Source of the DNA: Sphingobium yanoikuyae
GTDB lineage: Bacteria; Pseudomonadota; Alphaproteobacteria; Sphingomonadales; Sphingomonadaceae
Direction: 5' to 3'
Length of the DNA: 64,000 nucleotides
Assembly: GCF_013001025.1 (NCBI RefSeq)
Contig: NZ_CP053021.1
Coordinates: forward strand, 3,686,001 to 3,750,000
Shown: positions 8,709 through 18,461 of the stretch, piece after piece
Position numbering within the stretch: the first letter of the stretch is position 1
Layout: the number at the start of each line of letters is the position of its first letter
Translations under genes and position numbers: made by a program
Notes under the pieces: model-generated
The model's input: only the letters and a program-made list of their open reading frames with translations
The model's database searches: none
Told to the model about the DNA's origin: nothing

Positions 8709-10034
8709 TCAATCCGACCGAAAAATCGCTTTCCGTAACGTCAATATCAGGAAAACCGCACCACATCCCGCCGCAATCCCGGCATGCAGCAGCCAGAAGG
8801 TGGTGGCTGGCATGCGGGCGTAGAAGCCCCCCACCCAGCCGACCAGAATATTGCCCAGGAAGAAGACGAGATAATAAAGGCCGATCGCCAGCCCGGCCTG
8901 ACGCGGCGGCGCGGCGCGGGTGAACAGCGCCAGGCTGACCGGCAATATATGCGCAAAACCGATGCCGTTGAGCAGATGGAAGGCAATCGCCCAGCCAAGC
9001 CCCGTTCTGCCGTCCGCACCCGCCAGCGCCGATCCGAGTGCCAAGCAGAGCATGCCCCCGGTCGCAAAGAGCGACCCGATCGTCAGCTTGGCAAAATCGC
9101 CGGGCTCGGGCCGGTGGCGCGCATAGCGGCGATAGACGAAAGGCAGGCCCGCAAGGATGGCCAGGCCCAGCCCTGCATCGAGGGTGATGAGCCAGCTCGT
9201 CGGCACGCGCAGCCCGCCCAACGTCAGTTCCAGATGCGCGTCGCCCCAGATCAGATAGGCGTTGAATATCTGATTGTTGGGCAACAGCGTCACCGCCAGC
9301 AGCGGGATCAGCAGGACGATGCCCAGCAGGCCACGCAGATCCTGCCCGGTCATGCGCCCGCGCCCGTTCGATCTGGGGCGATAATCGTCAACCGGCAGAT
9401 GCCTGCGTCCGGCGAGATAGATGATCGTGGCGATCCCCATACCAACCCCGGCGACGGCAAAGCCGACATGCCAGCCGCGCGTTTCAGCCAGCGTGCCGAT
9501 CACCAGCGGCGCGGCGATCAGGCCGATATTGATGCCCAGATAATAAAGCTGGAACGCGCCGTCGCGGCGCGGATCGTCACGACCATAGAGCGTGCCGATC
9601 TGGCTGGCGAGATTGCCCTTGAACAGGCCGCTGCCCAGCACCAGCAAGGCCAGCGCGGGCAGGAAGGCGGCCTGGACCGCCATCAGAAAATGGCCCGCCA
9701 TCATCGTCAACGCGCCCAGCAGCACCGTGTGATGCCGGCCCAGCAGCCGGTCCGCGACCAGCCCACCCAGGATCGGCGTCACATAGACGCTGGCAAAATA
9801 GGTGCCGACAATGGCGGAGGCGAGCGGCTGGCCGTCGAGCCCGCCATAGAGCTGGCGAAAGGCATCGAAGAAAAGCAGGCCGTCGGCCTGTCCCGGCTGC
9901 AGCAGATGCTTGACCAGATAGAGGGCCAGCAGCGACTGCATGCCATAATAGGAGAAACGCTCCCACGCTTCGGTGAACAGCAGATAGGCGAGGCCCCGCG
10001 GATGGCCCAGAAAAGCGCGATCGCCCTGGTTCAT
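8709..10034 (-). CDS. POT/PTR2-family proton-coupled oligopeptide transporter
   Basis: This 441-residue, strongly hydrophobic protein has about 12-14 membrane segments. The family signatures are clear: [13 protein letters not shown] near the N terminus (the ExxER proton-coupling motif), [16 protein letters not shown] (about residues 82-97) and [13 protein letters not shown] (the FYxxINxG motif). POT permeases import di- and tripeptides with protons. The start is placed at 10034 because its ATG overlaps the stop of the upstream amidohydrolase (ATGA, 10031-10034); an upstream extension of the frame is non-coding in style. Pairing with a periplasmic amidohydrolase suggests cleavage outside the inner membrane followed by uptake. 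It could also serve the YcaO-locus peptide, but 96 bp separate it from the protease gene. Confidence 0.9.
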   Translation of the reverse strand: MNQGDRAFLGHPRGLAYLLFTEAWERFSYYGMQSLLALYLVKHLLQPGQADGLLFFDAFRQLYGGLDGQPLASAIVGTYFASVYVTPILGGLVADRLLGRHHTVLLGALTMMAGHFLMAVQAAFLPALALLVLGSGLFKGNLASQIGTLYGRDDPRRDGAFQLYYLGINIGLIAAPLVIGTLAETRGWHVGFAVAGVGMGIATIIYLAGRRHLPVDDYRPRSNGRGRMTGQDLRGLLGIVLLIPLLAVTLLPNNQIFNAYLIWGDAHLELTLGGLRVPTSWLITLDAGLGLAILAGLPFVYRRYARHRPEPGDFAKLTIGSLFATGGMLCLALGSALAGADGRTGLGWAIAFHLLNGIGFAHILPVSLALFTRAAPPRQAGLAIGLYYLVFFLGNILVGWVGGFYARMPATTFWLLHAGIAAGCGAVFLILTLRKAIFRSD

Positions 10035-11308
10035 GGCTGCGCGCCCGGCCCCTTGTAGATGACGCCGTCCTTCATCACGAAGCCGACCTGGCGCAGCGCG
10101 CCGATGCTGCGGGTCGGATCGCCCTCGACCGCGACCAGATCGGCGAGCAGGCCCGGCTTCACCGCGCCCAGCCGGTCGGCGATACCGAACAGTGCCGCAT
10201 TGCCGCTGGTCGCCGCGACCAGCACGTCGCGGGGCGCCATGCCGGCGGCGGCCATCAGTTCCGCCTCGCGGGCATTGTCGCCATGGGCAAACACGCCGAC
10301 ATCGCCGCCCAGGCAGATGGCGACACCCGCCGCCCGCGCGCGATCCAGCGCCTGGCGCGCCTGCGTCACCGCCGCCGGCGCCGGTTCCGCCCCGGTCCAG
10401 CCACGATAGCGGGCGGTGGCATCGGACGCCGCCAGGGTCGGGCAATAGCCGACACCATGCGCCTTCATCAACGCGAAGGTCGCGGCGCTGCCCTCATAGC
10501 CATGCTCGATCGTGTCGACCCCGGCCAGGATCGCCCGGCGCATCCCCTCATCAGTGGCGGCATGGGCCGCGACCTTGCGCCCGGCGCTGTGGGCCGCCTC
10601 CACCGCTGCGGCCATTTCCGCCTGGGTGAAGGTCGGCCGGCTCGGCTCACCCTTGCCCCAGCGATAGTCGGCATAGAGTTTCACGACATCGGCGCCGGCC
10701 GCGATCTGTCGCCGCACCGCCGTCACCAGATCGGGACCGCCGGCTTCCTCCGCGCCCAGCGGCACGACGACGCCCGGCTCGAACCCGCGCGGGCCATAGG
10801 CGCCCGGTGCCACCAGCGCGCGGGTCGCGACCAGCATGCGCGGCCCGGCGACGATACCCTGCTCGATCGCCTGCTTGAGGCCGACATCGGCATAGCCAGC
10901 CCCTTCGGTGCCCAGATCGCGAACGGTGGTGAAACCCGCCATCAGCGTCGCCCGCGCCGACACCGTGGCTCGCACCGTGCGCAGCGCCAGCGGCTCGTGC
11001 AGCACCTGATCGTCCCAGCTCGTCTCGTTATAGGGGTGCAGGAACAGGTGCGAATGACCCTCGATCAGGCCGGGGAGCAGGGTCTTGCCGGGCAGGCCGA
11101 TCACCCTTGCCCCAGCCGGCACCGCGATCCCCGGTCCGGCCGCCTCGATCCGGTTGCCGCGCACCAGCACCGCCCATCCGCGATGCGACGTCGCGCCGTC
11201 GAACACGGCATCGGGGCGCAGCAGATAGAGCGCCGGCGCGGCCTCCTGCGCCCCCGCCGGCATCGGCGCGACGAACAGAAAGGCCAGCAGGATCAAAAGC
11301 CTGTGCAT
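10031..11308 (-). CDS. Exported metal-dependent amidohydrolase (imidazolonepropionase/prolidase-like)
   Basis: The protein has a Sec signal peptide ([21 protein letters not shown]). Amidohydrolase-superfamily metal motifs follow in order: [10 protein letters not shown] (HxH), DVVKLYADY (Lys), [11 protein letters not shown] and DTIEHGYEG (His), and CLGGDVG (Asp). The start at 11308 is preferred because an AAGGGGG site lies nine bases upstream; a start at 11317 (MISMHRLL) would sit on top of that site. Related enzymes hydrolyse peptide, Xaa-Pro or N-acyl amide bonds in the periplasm; the substrate here is unknown. It overlaps the POT transporter gene by ATGA and is divergent from the penicillin-acylase gene across only 66 bp. 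Confidence 0.85.
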   Translation of the reverse strand: MHRLLILLAFLFVAPMPAGAQEAAPALYLLRPDAVFDGATSHRGWAVLVRGNRIEAAGPGIAVPAGARVIGLPGKTLLPGLIEGHSHLFLHPYNETSWDDQVLHEPLALRTVRATVSARATLMAGFTTVRDLGTEGAGYADVGLKQAIEQGIVAGPRMLVATRALVAPGAYGPRGFEPGVVVPLGAEEAGGPDLVTAVRRQIAAGADVVKLYADYRWGKGEPSRPTFTQAEMAAAVEAAHSAGRKVAAHAATDEGMRRAILAGVDTIEHGYEGSAATFALMKAHGVGYCPTLAASDATARYRGWTGAEPAPAAVTQARQALDRARAAGVAICLGGDVGVFAHGDNAREAELMAAAGMAPRDVLVAATSGNAALFGIADRLGAVKPGLLADLVAVEGDPTRSIGALRQVGFVMKDGVIYKGPGAQP

Positions 11309-11374
11309 CGATATCATCCCCCTTGACGGGAGGCTGCTTGCGCCGCCCCGCCCCCTTCATTACTCCCCCTCTCT

Positions 11375-13537
11375 ATGACGAAATTCCTGCCGCGCGCCAC
11401 CTCCCTTGCGGGGGCATTGGTCGCTCTTGCCGCCTGCCCTGCCCTTGCCCAATCGCCGACCGCGCTCTCGCCGGCCAAGGTCACCATCACCCGCGACCAG
11501 TGGGGCATCGCCCATGTCCATGGCGCGACCGACGCCGATGCCGTGTTCGGCATGGTCTATGCCCAGGCGGAAGACGACTTCAATCGGATCGAGACCAATT
11601 ATCTGGTCAACTTGGGCCGCCTTGCCGAAGCCGAGGGCGAGAAGGCGATCTGGCAGGATCTGCGCCAGCGCCTGTTCATCGATCCTGCCCGGTTGCAGGC
11701 CGACTATGCCCGCAGCCCGGCCTGGCTCAAGAAGCTGATGCAGGCCTGGGCCGATGGCCTGAATTATTATCTTTCGACCCATCCGATGGTGAAGCCGCGG
11801 GTCATCACCCGGTTCGAACCCTGGATGGCGCTGAGCTTCACCGAAGGCAGCATCGGCGGCGATATCGAGCGGGTGCCGCTGACCCAGCTACAGGCCTTTT
11901 ACGAGAAGAAGCCGGTGGCGCTGACCATGCTGGAACAGGGCCTTGCCTATCGCGAGCCGCAGGGATCGAACGGCTTTGCCATCGCGCCGTCGCGGACGGA
12001 AGGCGGCCATGCGCTGTTGATGATCAACCCGCACACCAGCTTCTTCTTCCGATCCGAACTGCAGATGAGCAGCGACGAGGGGCTGGACGCCTATGGCGCG
12101 GTCACCTGGGGCCAGTTCTTCATCTATCAGGGCTTCAACCGCCATATCGGCTGGATGCACACGTCGAGCGGCATCGACAATGTCGACGAATTTGCCGAGA
12201 CGATCGTGCCGCAAGGCGATCGCCTCTTCTACCGCTATGGCAAGGAATTGCGGCCGGTCACCGAAAAGACCATCGCCATTTCCTACCGCACGCCGGACGG
12301 CAAGCTCGCCCAGCGCGCCTTCACCGGCTACTCCACCCATCATGGCCCGATCGTGCGGACCGAAGGCGACAAGTGGATCGCCTTCGCGCTGATGAACAAG
12401 CCGGTGCCGGCGCTGGAACAAAGCTATCTGCGCACCAAGACCAGCGATTATGCGAGCTTCCTCAAAGTCGCGGAGAATAAGGCGAACAGCAGCAACAACA
12501 CGCTGCTGGCCGACGACAAGGGCGAGATCGCCTATCTCCACCCGCAATTCGTGCCGATCCGCGACGATCGCTTCGACTATACGAAACCGGTGGACGGCAG
12601 CGATCCGGCGACCGACTGGCGCGGCCTGCATGACCTGTCCAGCCTGCCCCAGGCGGTGAACCCCAAGGGCGGCTGGGCGATGAACACCAATAACTGGCCC
12701 TGGACGGCGGCGGGCGCGGACAGCCCCCAGCGCGAGGCCTTTCCCCGCTACATGGACCAGGCCGGCGAAAATCCGCGCGGCCCCCATGCGCAGATCGTGC
12801 TGTCGGCCAATGAGCATTTCACCCTCGATAGCCTGATCGGCGCGGCCTATGATCCCTATCTGACCGGCTTCGCCCGGCTAATGCCCGGCCTGATCGCGGC
12901 CCAGGACAAGACCCCTGATCCGGCGCTGGCCGATGCGGTGCAGAGCCTGCGCGGCTGGGACTATAAATGGAGCCTGACCTCGACCCAAACCTCGCTCGCG
13001 GTCTTCTGGGGCGAGGCGCTGTGGAAGGCGGTGGCCCCGGCCGCCAAGGAAGCGGGCCTGTCCACCATCGACTATATGGCCACCCGCGCGACCGACGCGC
13101 AGAAGCTGGCGGCGCTGCGCGAGGCGGTCGAGCGGCTGACCGCCGATTTCGGCAGCATCGCCGTGCCCTGGGGCGAGATCAACCGCTACCAGCGCAATGA
13201 CGGCGCGATCGTCCAGACGTTCGACGACGCCAAGCCCAGCACGCCCATCCCGTTTGCCTCGTCGCAATGGGGATCGCTCGCCGCCTTCGGCGCGGCGCGC
13301 TATCCGGGGACGAAGCGCTATTATGGCACGAAGGGCAACAGCTTCGTCGCGGCGGTCGAGTTCGGGCCGAAGGTCGTCGCCCGCGCAGTCAGCGCCGGCG
13401 GCGAGAGCGGCGATCCCCACTCGGCCCATTTCGCCGATCAGGTCGACCTCTATGCCAAGGGCGATCTGCGCCCGGTCTATTTCTACCCCGAAGACATCAA
13501 GGCCCATGCCGTGCGCACCTATCGGCCCGGCGAATAA
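11375..13537 (+). CDS. Penicillin acylase-family Ntn hydrolase (amidase)
   Basis: This 720-residue precursor has a signal peptide ending near ALAQ. The N-terminal part has VTITRDQWGIAHVHGATDADAV-like sequence typical of the alpha subunit of penicillin and acyl-homoserine-lactone acylases. Self-cleavage is expected before Ser198 in QGSNGFAIAPSRT, the N-terminal nucleophile of the beta subunit. A later NPH (LLMINPHTSF) and the SSNNT stretch (about residue 371) fit the fold. These enzymes work in the periplasm and split amides carrying a hydrophobic acyl group. AHL quorum signals, beta-lactam side chains or acyl-peptides are all possible, and the sequence does not decide. It begins a plus-strand run that continues six bases later with an amidohydrolase. 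Confidence 0.88.
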   Translation: MTKFLPRATSLAGALVALAACPALAQSPTALSPAKVTITRDQWGIAHVHGATDADAVFGMVYAQAEDDFNRIETNYLVNLGRLAEAEGEKAIWQDLRQRLFIDPARLQADYARSPAWLKKLMQAWADGLNYYLSTHPMVKPRVITRFEPWMALSFTEGSIGGDIERVPLTQLQAFYEKKPVALTMLEQGLAYREPQGSNGFAIAPSRTEGGHALLMINPHTSFFFRSELQMSSDEGLDAYGAVTWGQFFIYQGFNRHIGWMHTSSGIDNVDEFAETIVPQGDRLFYRYGKELRPVTEKTIAISYRTPDGKLAQRAFTGYSTHHGPIVRTEGDKWIAFALMNKPVPALEQSYLRTKTSDYASFLKVAENKANSSNNTLLADDKGEIAYLHPQFVPIRDDRFDYTKPVDGSDPATDWRGLHDLSSLPQAVNPKGGWAMNTNNWPWTAAGADSPQREAFPRYMDQAGENPRGPHAQIVLSANEHFTLDSLIGAAYDPYLTGFARLMPGLIAAQDKTPDPALADAVQSLRGWDYKWSLTSTQTSLAVFWGEALWKAVAPAAKEAGLSTIDYMATRATDAQKLAALREAVERLTADFGSIAVPWGEINRYQRNDGAIVQTFDDAKPSTPIPFASSQWGSLAAFGAARYPGTKRYYGTKGNSFVAAVEFGPKVVARAVSAGGESGDPHSAHFADQVDLYAKGDLRPVYFYPEDIKAHAVRTYRPGE

Positions 13538-13543
13538 GGATAG

Positions 13544-14911
13544 ATGATGCACACCGCCCGCCTTGCCGCCCTGATCGCCTGCGCCCTGCCCTTCGCCGCC
13601 TTTGCCCAGCCGCCCAAGCCGGCCGAGGAGGCGATACTCTATAGCGGTGCCACCATCATCGACGGCACCGGCGCCGCGCCGCGCGGCAATCAGGACATGC
13701 TGGTGCGCGGCGACCGGATCATCGCGCTGGCACCGCATGGCAGCCTGCCCGCCGCCGATGTCGCCGGCGCGAAGCAGGTCGATCTGGCCGGCCGCTATGT
13801 CATCCCCGGCCTGATCGATAGCCATGTCCATATGGCGACCCCGCCCAATGCCGTGCAGGCCAAGGCGATGCTGCGCCGCAATCTTTATGGCGGGGTGACG
13901 GCGGTGCGCGACATGGCCGACGATCTGCGCTCGGTCGGCGAACTGGCGCGCGAGGCGCGGATGGCGGAAATTCCGGCGCCCGACATCTATTATGCCGCGA
14001 TCATGGCCGGCCGGCCCTTTTTTGCCGATCCGCGCGTCGCCGCCGCCAGCCAGGGGGTGACGCCGGGCACCGCGCCCTGGATGCAGGCGATCGACGACAA
14101 GACCGATCTCAAGGAAGCCATCACCCTGGCGCGTGGCACATCGGCCAGCGCGATCAAGGTCTATGCCGACCTCACTCCGCGCCAGGTCAAAGCCGTGACC
14201 GCCGCCGCCCATCGCCAGCATATGCTGGTCTGGGCGCATAGTTCGGTCTTCCCTACCCGCCCGGCTGACGTGATCGCCGCCGGGCCGGACGCGATCAGCC
14301 ATGTCTGCTATCTCGCCTATCAGCGCGAGCCGGTAATGCTGGCGGCGTATGAGGACCGGACGCCGGTGCATGAAAATCTGCTGGCGCCGGGCGACGATGA
14401 CCCGGTGATGGCCGACCTGTTCCGCGCAATGTTGAAGCAGGGCACGATCCTCGACGCGACCGGCGCGCTGTTCGTGAAATATGAGGCCAAGCGCAAGGCC
14501 GATCCCAAGGCGAAGCCGCTGCGCTGCACTGGCGACCTCACCACCCGCCTCACCCGCCAGGCGTGGAAGATGGGCGTCCCCATCTCCACCGGCACCGATT
14601 TCGTCGGTGAGGTCGAGGACCAGTGGCCCGCCGTCCATGAAGAACTGCTCTTCCTCGCCCGCAATGTCGGCATGCCGCCGGTCGAGGTGATCCGGTCGGC
14701 CACGCTGGTCGGCGCGCAGGCGGCCGGGCAGGGCAAGGAAATGGGCTCGATCGAACCGGGCAAGCTCGCCAATTTCGTGGTGCTGAAAAGCGATCCAATC
14801 GCCGACATCGCCAATATCCAGACGATCGAGACGGTGGTGAAGCGCGGCCAAGCCTATGCCCGCAACGCCTATGTGCCGGTGACGAAGGAAGAAATGGGGG
14901 ACGACGAATGA
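13544..14911 (+). CDS. Exported amidohydrolase
   Basis: This 455-residue protein has a signal peptide (LAALIACALPFAAFAQ). Amidohydrolase motifs are GLIDSHVHM (HxH), AIKVYADLT (Lys), LVWAHSS (His), ISHVCYLA (His) and STGTDF (Asp), so the binuclear metal site appears intact. An AAGGAT ribosome site lies just before two ATGs at 13544 and 13547. The gene follows the acylase by six bases, and its stop overlaps the next gene's start (ATGA, 14908-14911). The three genes therefore look like one transcription unit for periplasmic amide or peptide breakdown. It is similar in type to the amidohydrolase at 10031-11308 but clearly a separate protein. The substrate is not determined. Confidence 0.87.
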   Translation: MMHTARLAALIACALPFAAFAQPPKPAEEAILYSGATIIDGTGAAPRGNQDMLVRGDRIIALAPHGSLPAADVAGAKQVDLAGRYVIPGLIDSHVHMATPPNAVQAKAMLRRNLYGGVTAVRDMADDLRSVGELAREARMAEIPAPDIYYAAIMAGRPFFADPRVAAASQGVTPGTAPWMQAIDDKTDLKEAITLARGTSASAIKVYADLTPRQVKAVTAAAHRQHMLVWAHSSVFPTRPADVIAAGPDAISHVCYLAYQREPVMLAAYEDRTPVHENLLAPGDDDPVMADLFRAMLKQGTILDATGALFVKYEAKRKADPKAKPLRCTGDLTTRLTRQAWKMGVPISTGTDFVGEVEDQWPAVHEELLFLARNVGMPPVEVIRSATLVGAQAAGQGKEMGSIEPGKLANFVVLKSDPIADIANIQTIETVVKRGQAYARNAYVPVTKEEMGDDE

Positions 14912-16032
14912 GGCTGGATCGGCGCAATTTCATGGGGGTATCGGCCGCTATGCTGGCCGCCGGCAGTGCCCGCGCGGCGGGCGTAGACGCCGATCCGATC
15001 AAGGACATGATCGTCGTCAATGCGCTCGGTGGCCTCGGCGATCCCAACCAGCCGGCAGATTCCCTCGTTCCGCAGTTCGGCCCGCGCGTGCTGGCCGAAG
15101 CCCATGCGTCGGGCCTCACCGCCGTCAACATCACCATCGGCTATGTCTCCGGGTCGGCAGACCCGTTCGAGCAGAGCGTGCGCGAAGTGGCCGAGACCGA
15201 TGCGCAGGTGCGCGCCAACAGCCGCGACCTGATGAAGATCCTGACCGCCGCCGACATAAGCCGCGCCAAGACGGAGGGGAAAGTGGGCCTGATCTACGGA
15301 TTCCAGAATGGCGCGATGATGGGCCAGGATGCCAGCCGGGTCGACATTTTCGCAAACCTGGGCGTGCGCATCTTCCAGCTGACCTACAATCCCGCCAACC
15401 AGCTGGGCGACGGGTCGATGGCGCCGGGCAATCGCGGCCTGACCGCGTTCGGCCGCGAGGTGGTGGCGCGCTGCAATGCGCAGCGGGTGATGGTCGACCT
15501 GTCGCATAGCGGAGAGCAGACCTGCCTGGAGGCGGCACGCATTTCCAAACAGCCGATCTCGATCAATCACACCGGCTGCCGCGCGGTCACCAACCTGCCC
15601 CGCAACAAGACCGACGCGGAATTGAAGCTGGTCGCCGATCGCGGCGGCTTCATCGGCATCTATTTCATGCCCTTCCTTGATCTGTCCGGCCATGCCCGCG
15701 CCGAGCATGTCGTCGCCCATATCGACCATGCGGTGAACCTCTGCGGCGAGGATCATGTCGGCATCGGCACCGACGGCACGGTGACGCAGATCGACGACCT
15801 CAACGCCTATGAGGCGGTGCTGGCCAAGGAAATCGCCGCGCGCCAGGCCGCTGGCATCAGCGCCAAGGGCGAACGGCCCGACACCTATCCCTTCGTCGTC
15901 GACCTGCGCGGCCCGGACCAGTTCCGTAAGCTCGTCGGCCTGCTGCGCGTCAAAGGCTATTCGACGGCCCGGATCGAGAAGATATTGGGCGGCAATTTCC
16001 TGACCTATGCCGAGACGATCTGGGGAGCATGA
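14908..16032 (+). CDS. Peptidase M19 (membrane dipeptidase)-like protein with altered metal site
   Basis: This 374-residue protein starts with a Tat-like signal (LDRRNFMGVSAAMLAAGSARA) and aligns by eye with renal/membrane dipeptidases: FQLTYNPANQLGDG, VMVDLSHSG, INHTGCRAV and VGIGTDG are all present. The usual first zinc motif DGHxD is replaced by IVVNALGGLGDP. The bridging Glu region (normally IEGG) reads IYGFQNGAM. The two later His residues remain. It may therefore bind one metal, work differently or lack dipeptidase activity. Because the fold is full-length and the gene sits inside a compact operon, decay is unlikely. Translation is coupled to the preceding amidohydrolase by ATGA overlap. 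Confidence 0.82.
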   Translation: MRLDRRNFMGVSAAMLAAGSARAAGVDADPIKDMIVVNALGGLGDPNQPADSLVPQFGPRVLAEAHASGLTAVNITIGYVSGSADPFEQSVREVAETDAQVRANSRDLMKILTAADISRAKTEGKVGLIYGFQNGAMMGQDASRVDIFANLGVRIFQLTYNPANQLGDGSMAPGNRGLTAFGREVVARCNAQRVMVDLSHSGEQTCLEAARISKQPISINHTGCRAVTNLPRNKTDAELKLVADRGGFIGIYFMPFLDLSGHARAEHVVAHIDHAVNLCGEDHVGIGTDGTVTQIDDLNAYEAVLAKEIAARQAAGISAKGERPDTYPFVVDLRGPDQFRKLVGLLRVKGYSTARIEKILGGNFLTYAETIWGA

Positions 16033-16036
16033 ACCG

Positions 16037-16909
16037 ATGCTGGCAGGCGTAGAACTGGGCGGCACCAAATGCATCTGCATCCTGGGCACCGGGCCGGACG
16101 ATATCCGGGCGCAGGTGGAAATTCCGACCACCACGCCTGCCGAGACCCTGTCGGCGGTGGCCGCGACCTTGGCCGGATGGGATTTCGCCGCGCTGGGCCT
16201 TGGCAGCTTCGGACCGCTTGATCTTGATCCGGCGTCGGCCAGTTTCGGCTCGATCGTCAGCACGCCCAAGCCGGGCTGGAGCGGGACGGACATCACCCAC
16301 CTCGCGGCCGGACGCCCCTTCATGGTCGATACCGATGTCAATGGCGCGGCGCTGGCCGAGGGCCGATGGGGCGCGGCGCAGGGGTTGACCAGCTGGGCCT
16401 ATGTCACGGTCGGCACCGGCATCGGCGTGGGCAGCATCGTGTCCGGCATGCCGGTGCGCGGACTGGGCCATAGCGAGGCCGGGCATATGCGCGTGCCGCG
16501 CGCCGCCGGCGACGATTTTGCAGGCAATTGCCCCTTCCATCGCGATTGCCTGGAGGGACTGGCCGATGGTCCCGCGATCGAGGCCCGGACCGGCCAGCGC
16601 GGGCGCGACGTGTCCGCTGATGATCCGCAATGGTCGTTCGTCGCCCATGCCCTGGCGGCGATGTGCCATAACCTCGCGCTGACCAGCCTGCCCCAGCGTA
16701 TCCTGATCGGTGGTGGCGTCGCCATGGGCCAGCCCCAGTTGATGCCGATGATCCGCGATGGACTGACCGCCAGCCTGGCGGCCTATGGCGCGGCTGCGAC
16801 GATTGCATCGATGGACGACTATGTCGCCCACCCGGCACTGGGCGACCGCGCCGGGCCGCTCGGGACGATCGCCCTTGCCGACATGGCCCTGGCGGCATCG
16901 CGGCGCTGA
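16037..16909 (+). CDS. ROK-family sugar kinase (fructokinase-like)
   Basis: The start at 16037 gives LAGVELGGTKCICILG, the N-terminal phosphate-binding motif of ROK kinases, with GGGGAG about ten bases upstream. Conserved blocks include VDTDVNGAALAEGRWGA (about residues 97-113, catalytic Asp), YVTVGTGIGVG, the metal-binding segment GHMRVPR...CPFHRDCLEGLADGPAI (about 150-185), and ILIGGGVAMG. This matches YdhR/fructokinase-type ROK enzymes, which phosphorylate fructose or a related hexose with ATP in the cytoplasm. It begins four bases after the M19 stop, so it is probably co-transcribed, although a sugar kinase among amide hydrolases is unexpected. It might handle a sugar freed from a conjugated substrate. 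Confidence 0.88.
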   Translation: MLAGVELGGTKCICILGTGPDDIRAQVEIPTTTPAETLSAVAATLAGWDFAALGLGSFGPLDLDPASASFGSIVSTPKPGWSGTDITHLAAGRPFMVDTDVNGAALAEGRWGAAQGLTSWAYVTVGTGIGVGSIVSGMPVRGLGHSEAGHMRVPRAAGDDFAGNCPFHRDCLEGLADGPAIEARTGQRGRDVSADDPQWSFVAHALAAMCHNLALTSLPQRILIGGGVAMGQPQLMPMIRDGLTASLAAYGAAATIASMDDYVAHPALGDRAGPLGTIALADMALAASRR

Positions 16910-16920
16910 TCGCCACGCGG

Positions 16921-18393
16921 ATGCTGCGCCCCTGGACCCTGCCGCTCAAGGAACGGGTGCGGATCGCGCCGGACAGTCCGCGCTACATGCAGATCGCCCA
17001 TGGGCTGATCCACGAGATCGAGCGCGGCCGGCTGTTGCCCGGCGAGTTCCTGCCAAGCAGCCGAGAACTGGCCGCCGCGCTGGAGGTCAATCGCAAGACC
17101 ATTGTCACCGCCTATGAGGAACTGATCGCGCAAGGCTGGCTGGTGAGCGCAGGCACGCGCGGCACGATCGTGTCGACCTCCCTGCCCAGCAGCGACGATG
17201 CCCCTGCCCCGCCGATCGCCCCCGACACCCGCCAGCCGGACGAAACCGAATATCCCTTCCTGGCCGCACCCGACCGGCTGATCGCCATCCCGGCGGGCAA
17301 ATGGCGCAAGCTGGACGAGGGCGTCGCCGACGGACGCCTGTTTCCCGCTGACCTCCTCGCCCGCGCCTATCGCAAGGCGGCGGAGGGGGCCTCGCGCGCC
17401 AATGCGCTCCACTATCGCGATCCGCGCGGGTCGCCACGGCTGCGGCAGGAGATCGCCAGCATGTTGCGGCGCCAGCGCGGGCTGATGGTCGGCGCGGAAA
17501 ATATCTGCATCACCCGCGGCAGCCAGATGGGCGTGTTCCTGACCGCGCGCATCCTGATCCGGCCGGGCGACGCGGTGCTGGTCGAACGGCTGACCTATGA
17601 GCCGGCGGTCGCCGCCTTCCGCGCCTGCGGTGCCAAGATCGTCACGGTCGGGCTGGACGAGGATGGCGTCGATGTCGCCGATGTCGAGCGCGCCTGCCGC
17701 AAGCATCGCGTCCGCGCCATCTTCGTGACGCCGCATCACCAGTTTCCGACCACCGTGTCGATGCGGCCCGAACGGCGGCTGCGCCTGCTGGAACTGGCGC
17801 GGCAATTCGCCTTCGCGATCATCGAGGATGATTATGACCATGAGTTCCACTTCGGCGCACAGCCGCTGCTGCCGATGGCGAGCTACGCCCCGGCGCGGGT
17901 GATCTATGCCGGGTCGATGTCCAAGCTGCTCGTGCCGGCTTTGCGCATCGGCTATATCGCTGCCGCGCCCAAGGTCGTCGACGCGCTGGCCTATCAGATC
18001 TCGCTGATCGACGGCATGGGCAATACCGTGACGGAGGAGTCCGCCGCCGAACTGCTGGAGAGCGGCGAGGTGCGCCGCCATGTGCGCAAGACGGCGCAGA
18101 TCTACGCCCGGCGGCGCGATGCCTTCGCCCGCAATCTTGACAGCGAAATGGACAGGTTGATCGACTATCGCCTGCCCGATGGCGGCCTCGCCTTCTGGTT
18201 GCAGTTCAAGGACATGGCCGCGCTCGACCGGCTGGAAGCGCGGGCACCCGAGATCGGCCTCAGCTTTGCTTCCTCGCACAGCTATGCGGCCGAGGAAGGG
18301 ACCGAGCGGGGGCTGCGCATCGGCTTTGCCAGCCTGACCGAGGAAGAGGCAAAAGAGGTGTTGCAGGCGCTGCGCCGCTGCGCCGAACCCTGA
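16921..18393 (+). CDS. MocR/GntR-type regulator with aminotransferase-like domain
   Basis: This 490-residue protein has an N-terminal GntR winged helix (about residues 18-85: IHEIERGRLLPGEFLPSSRE, AAALEVNRKTIVTAYEELIA) and a fold-type I PLP aminotransferase-like domain (about 130-490). The PLP lysine is Lys335 in YAGSMSKLLVPALRIGY; IIEDDYDHEF supplies the cofactor-ring Asp. MocR proteins are regulators that sense PLP or amino compounds rather than acting as transaminases. A dyad matching the TTGGACC type lies directly downstream in front of the PaiB-like gene, so that gene is a likely target. It starts 12 bp after the kinase gene. Confidence 0.92.
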   Translation: MLRPWTLPLKERVRIAPDSPRYMQIAHGLIHEIERGRLLPGEFLPSSRELAAALEVNRKTIVTAYEELIAQGWLVSAGTRGTIVSTSLPSSDDAPAPPIAPDTRQPDETEYPFLAAPDRLIAIPAGKWRKLDEGVADGRLFPADLLARAYRKAAEGASRANALHYRDPRGSPRLRQEIASMLRRQRGLMVGAENICITRGSQMGVFLTARILIRPGDAVLVERLTYEPAVAAFRACGAKIVTVGLDEDGVDVADVERACRKHRVRAIFVTPHHQFPTTVSMRPERRLRLLELARQFAFAIIEDDYDHEFHFGAQPLLPMASYAPARVIYAGSMSKLLVPALRIGYIAAAPKVVDALAYQISLIDGMGNTVTEESAAELLESGEVRRHVRKTAQIYARRRDAFARNLDSEMDRLIDYRLPDGGLAFWLQFKDMAALDRLEARAPEIGLSFASSHSYAAEEGTERGLRIGFASLTEEEAKEVLQALRRCAEP

Positions 18394-18400
18394 TCCTTAC

Positions 18401-18446
18401 TTGGACCCCTTCACTTTCCTGAATTGGATGTTTCGGGCGGGTCCAA
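18401..18446. promoter_or_regulatory. Candidate MocR operator/promoter upstream of PaiB-like gene
   Basis: The inverted halves TTGGACCC (18401-18408) and GGGTCCAA (18439-18446) flank a middle ATTGGAT (18423-18429), which repeats the left half in direct orientation. This direct-plus-inverted layout is what MocR regulators often bind. The site ends 15 bp before the PaiB-like start, in the only gap between the regulator and its neighbour. Binding is inferred. Confidence 0.5.
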
Positions 18447-18461
18447 TGCCGGCGCAGTGTC

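Noticed and set aside
8650..8711. Terminator after the POT gene
   Set aside because: A T-run is present on the minus strand but lies inside the possible stem, so the structure is not a standard terminator.
11375..13537. Calling the acylase an AHL quorum-quenching enzyme
   Set aside because: The Ntn family is clear, but nothing visible separates AHL acylases from other penicillin-acylase relatives.
12878..14851. Antisense frame opposite the acylase and amidohydrolase
   Set aside because: Crosses a real gene junction and has shadow-frame composition.
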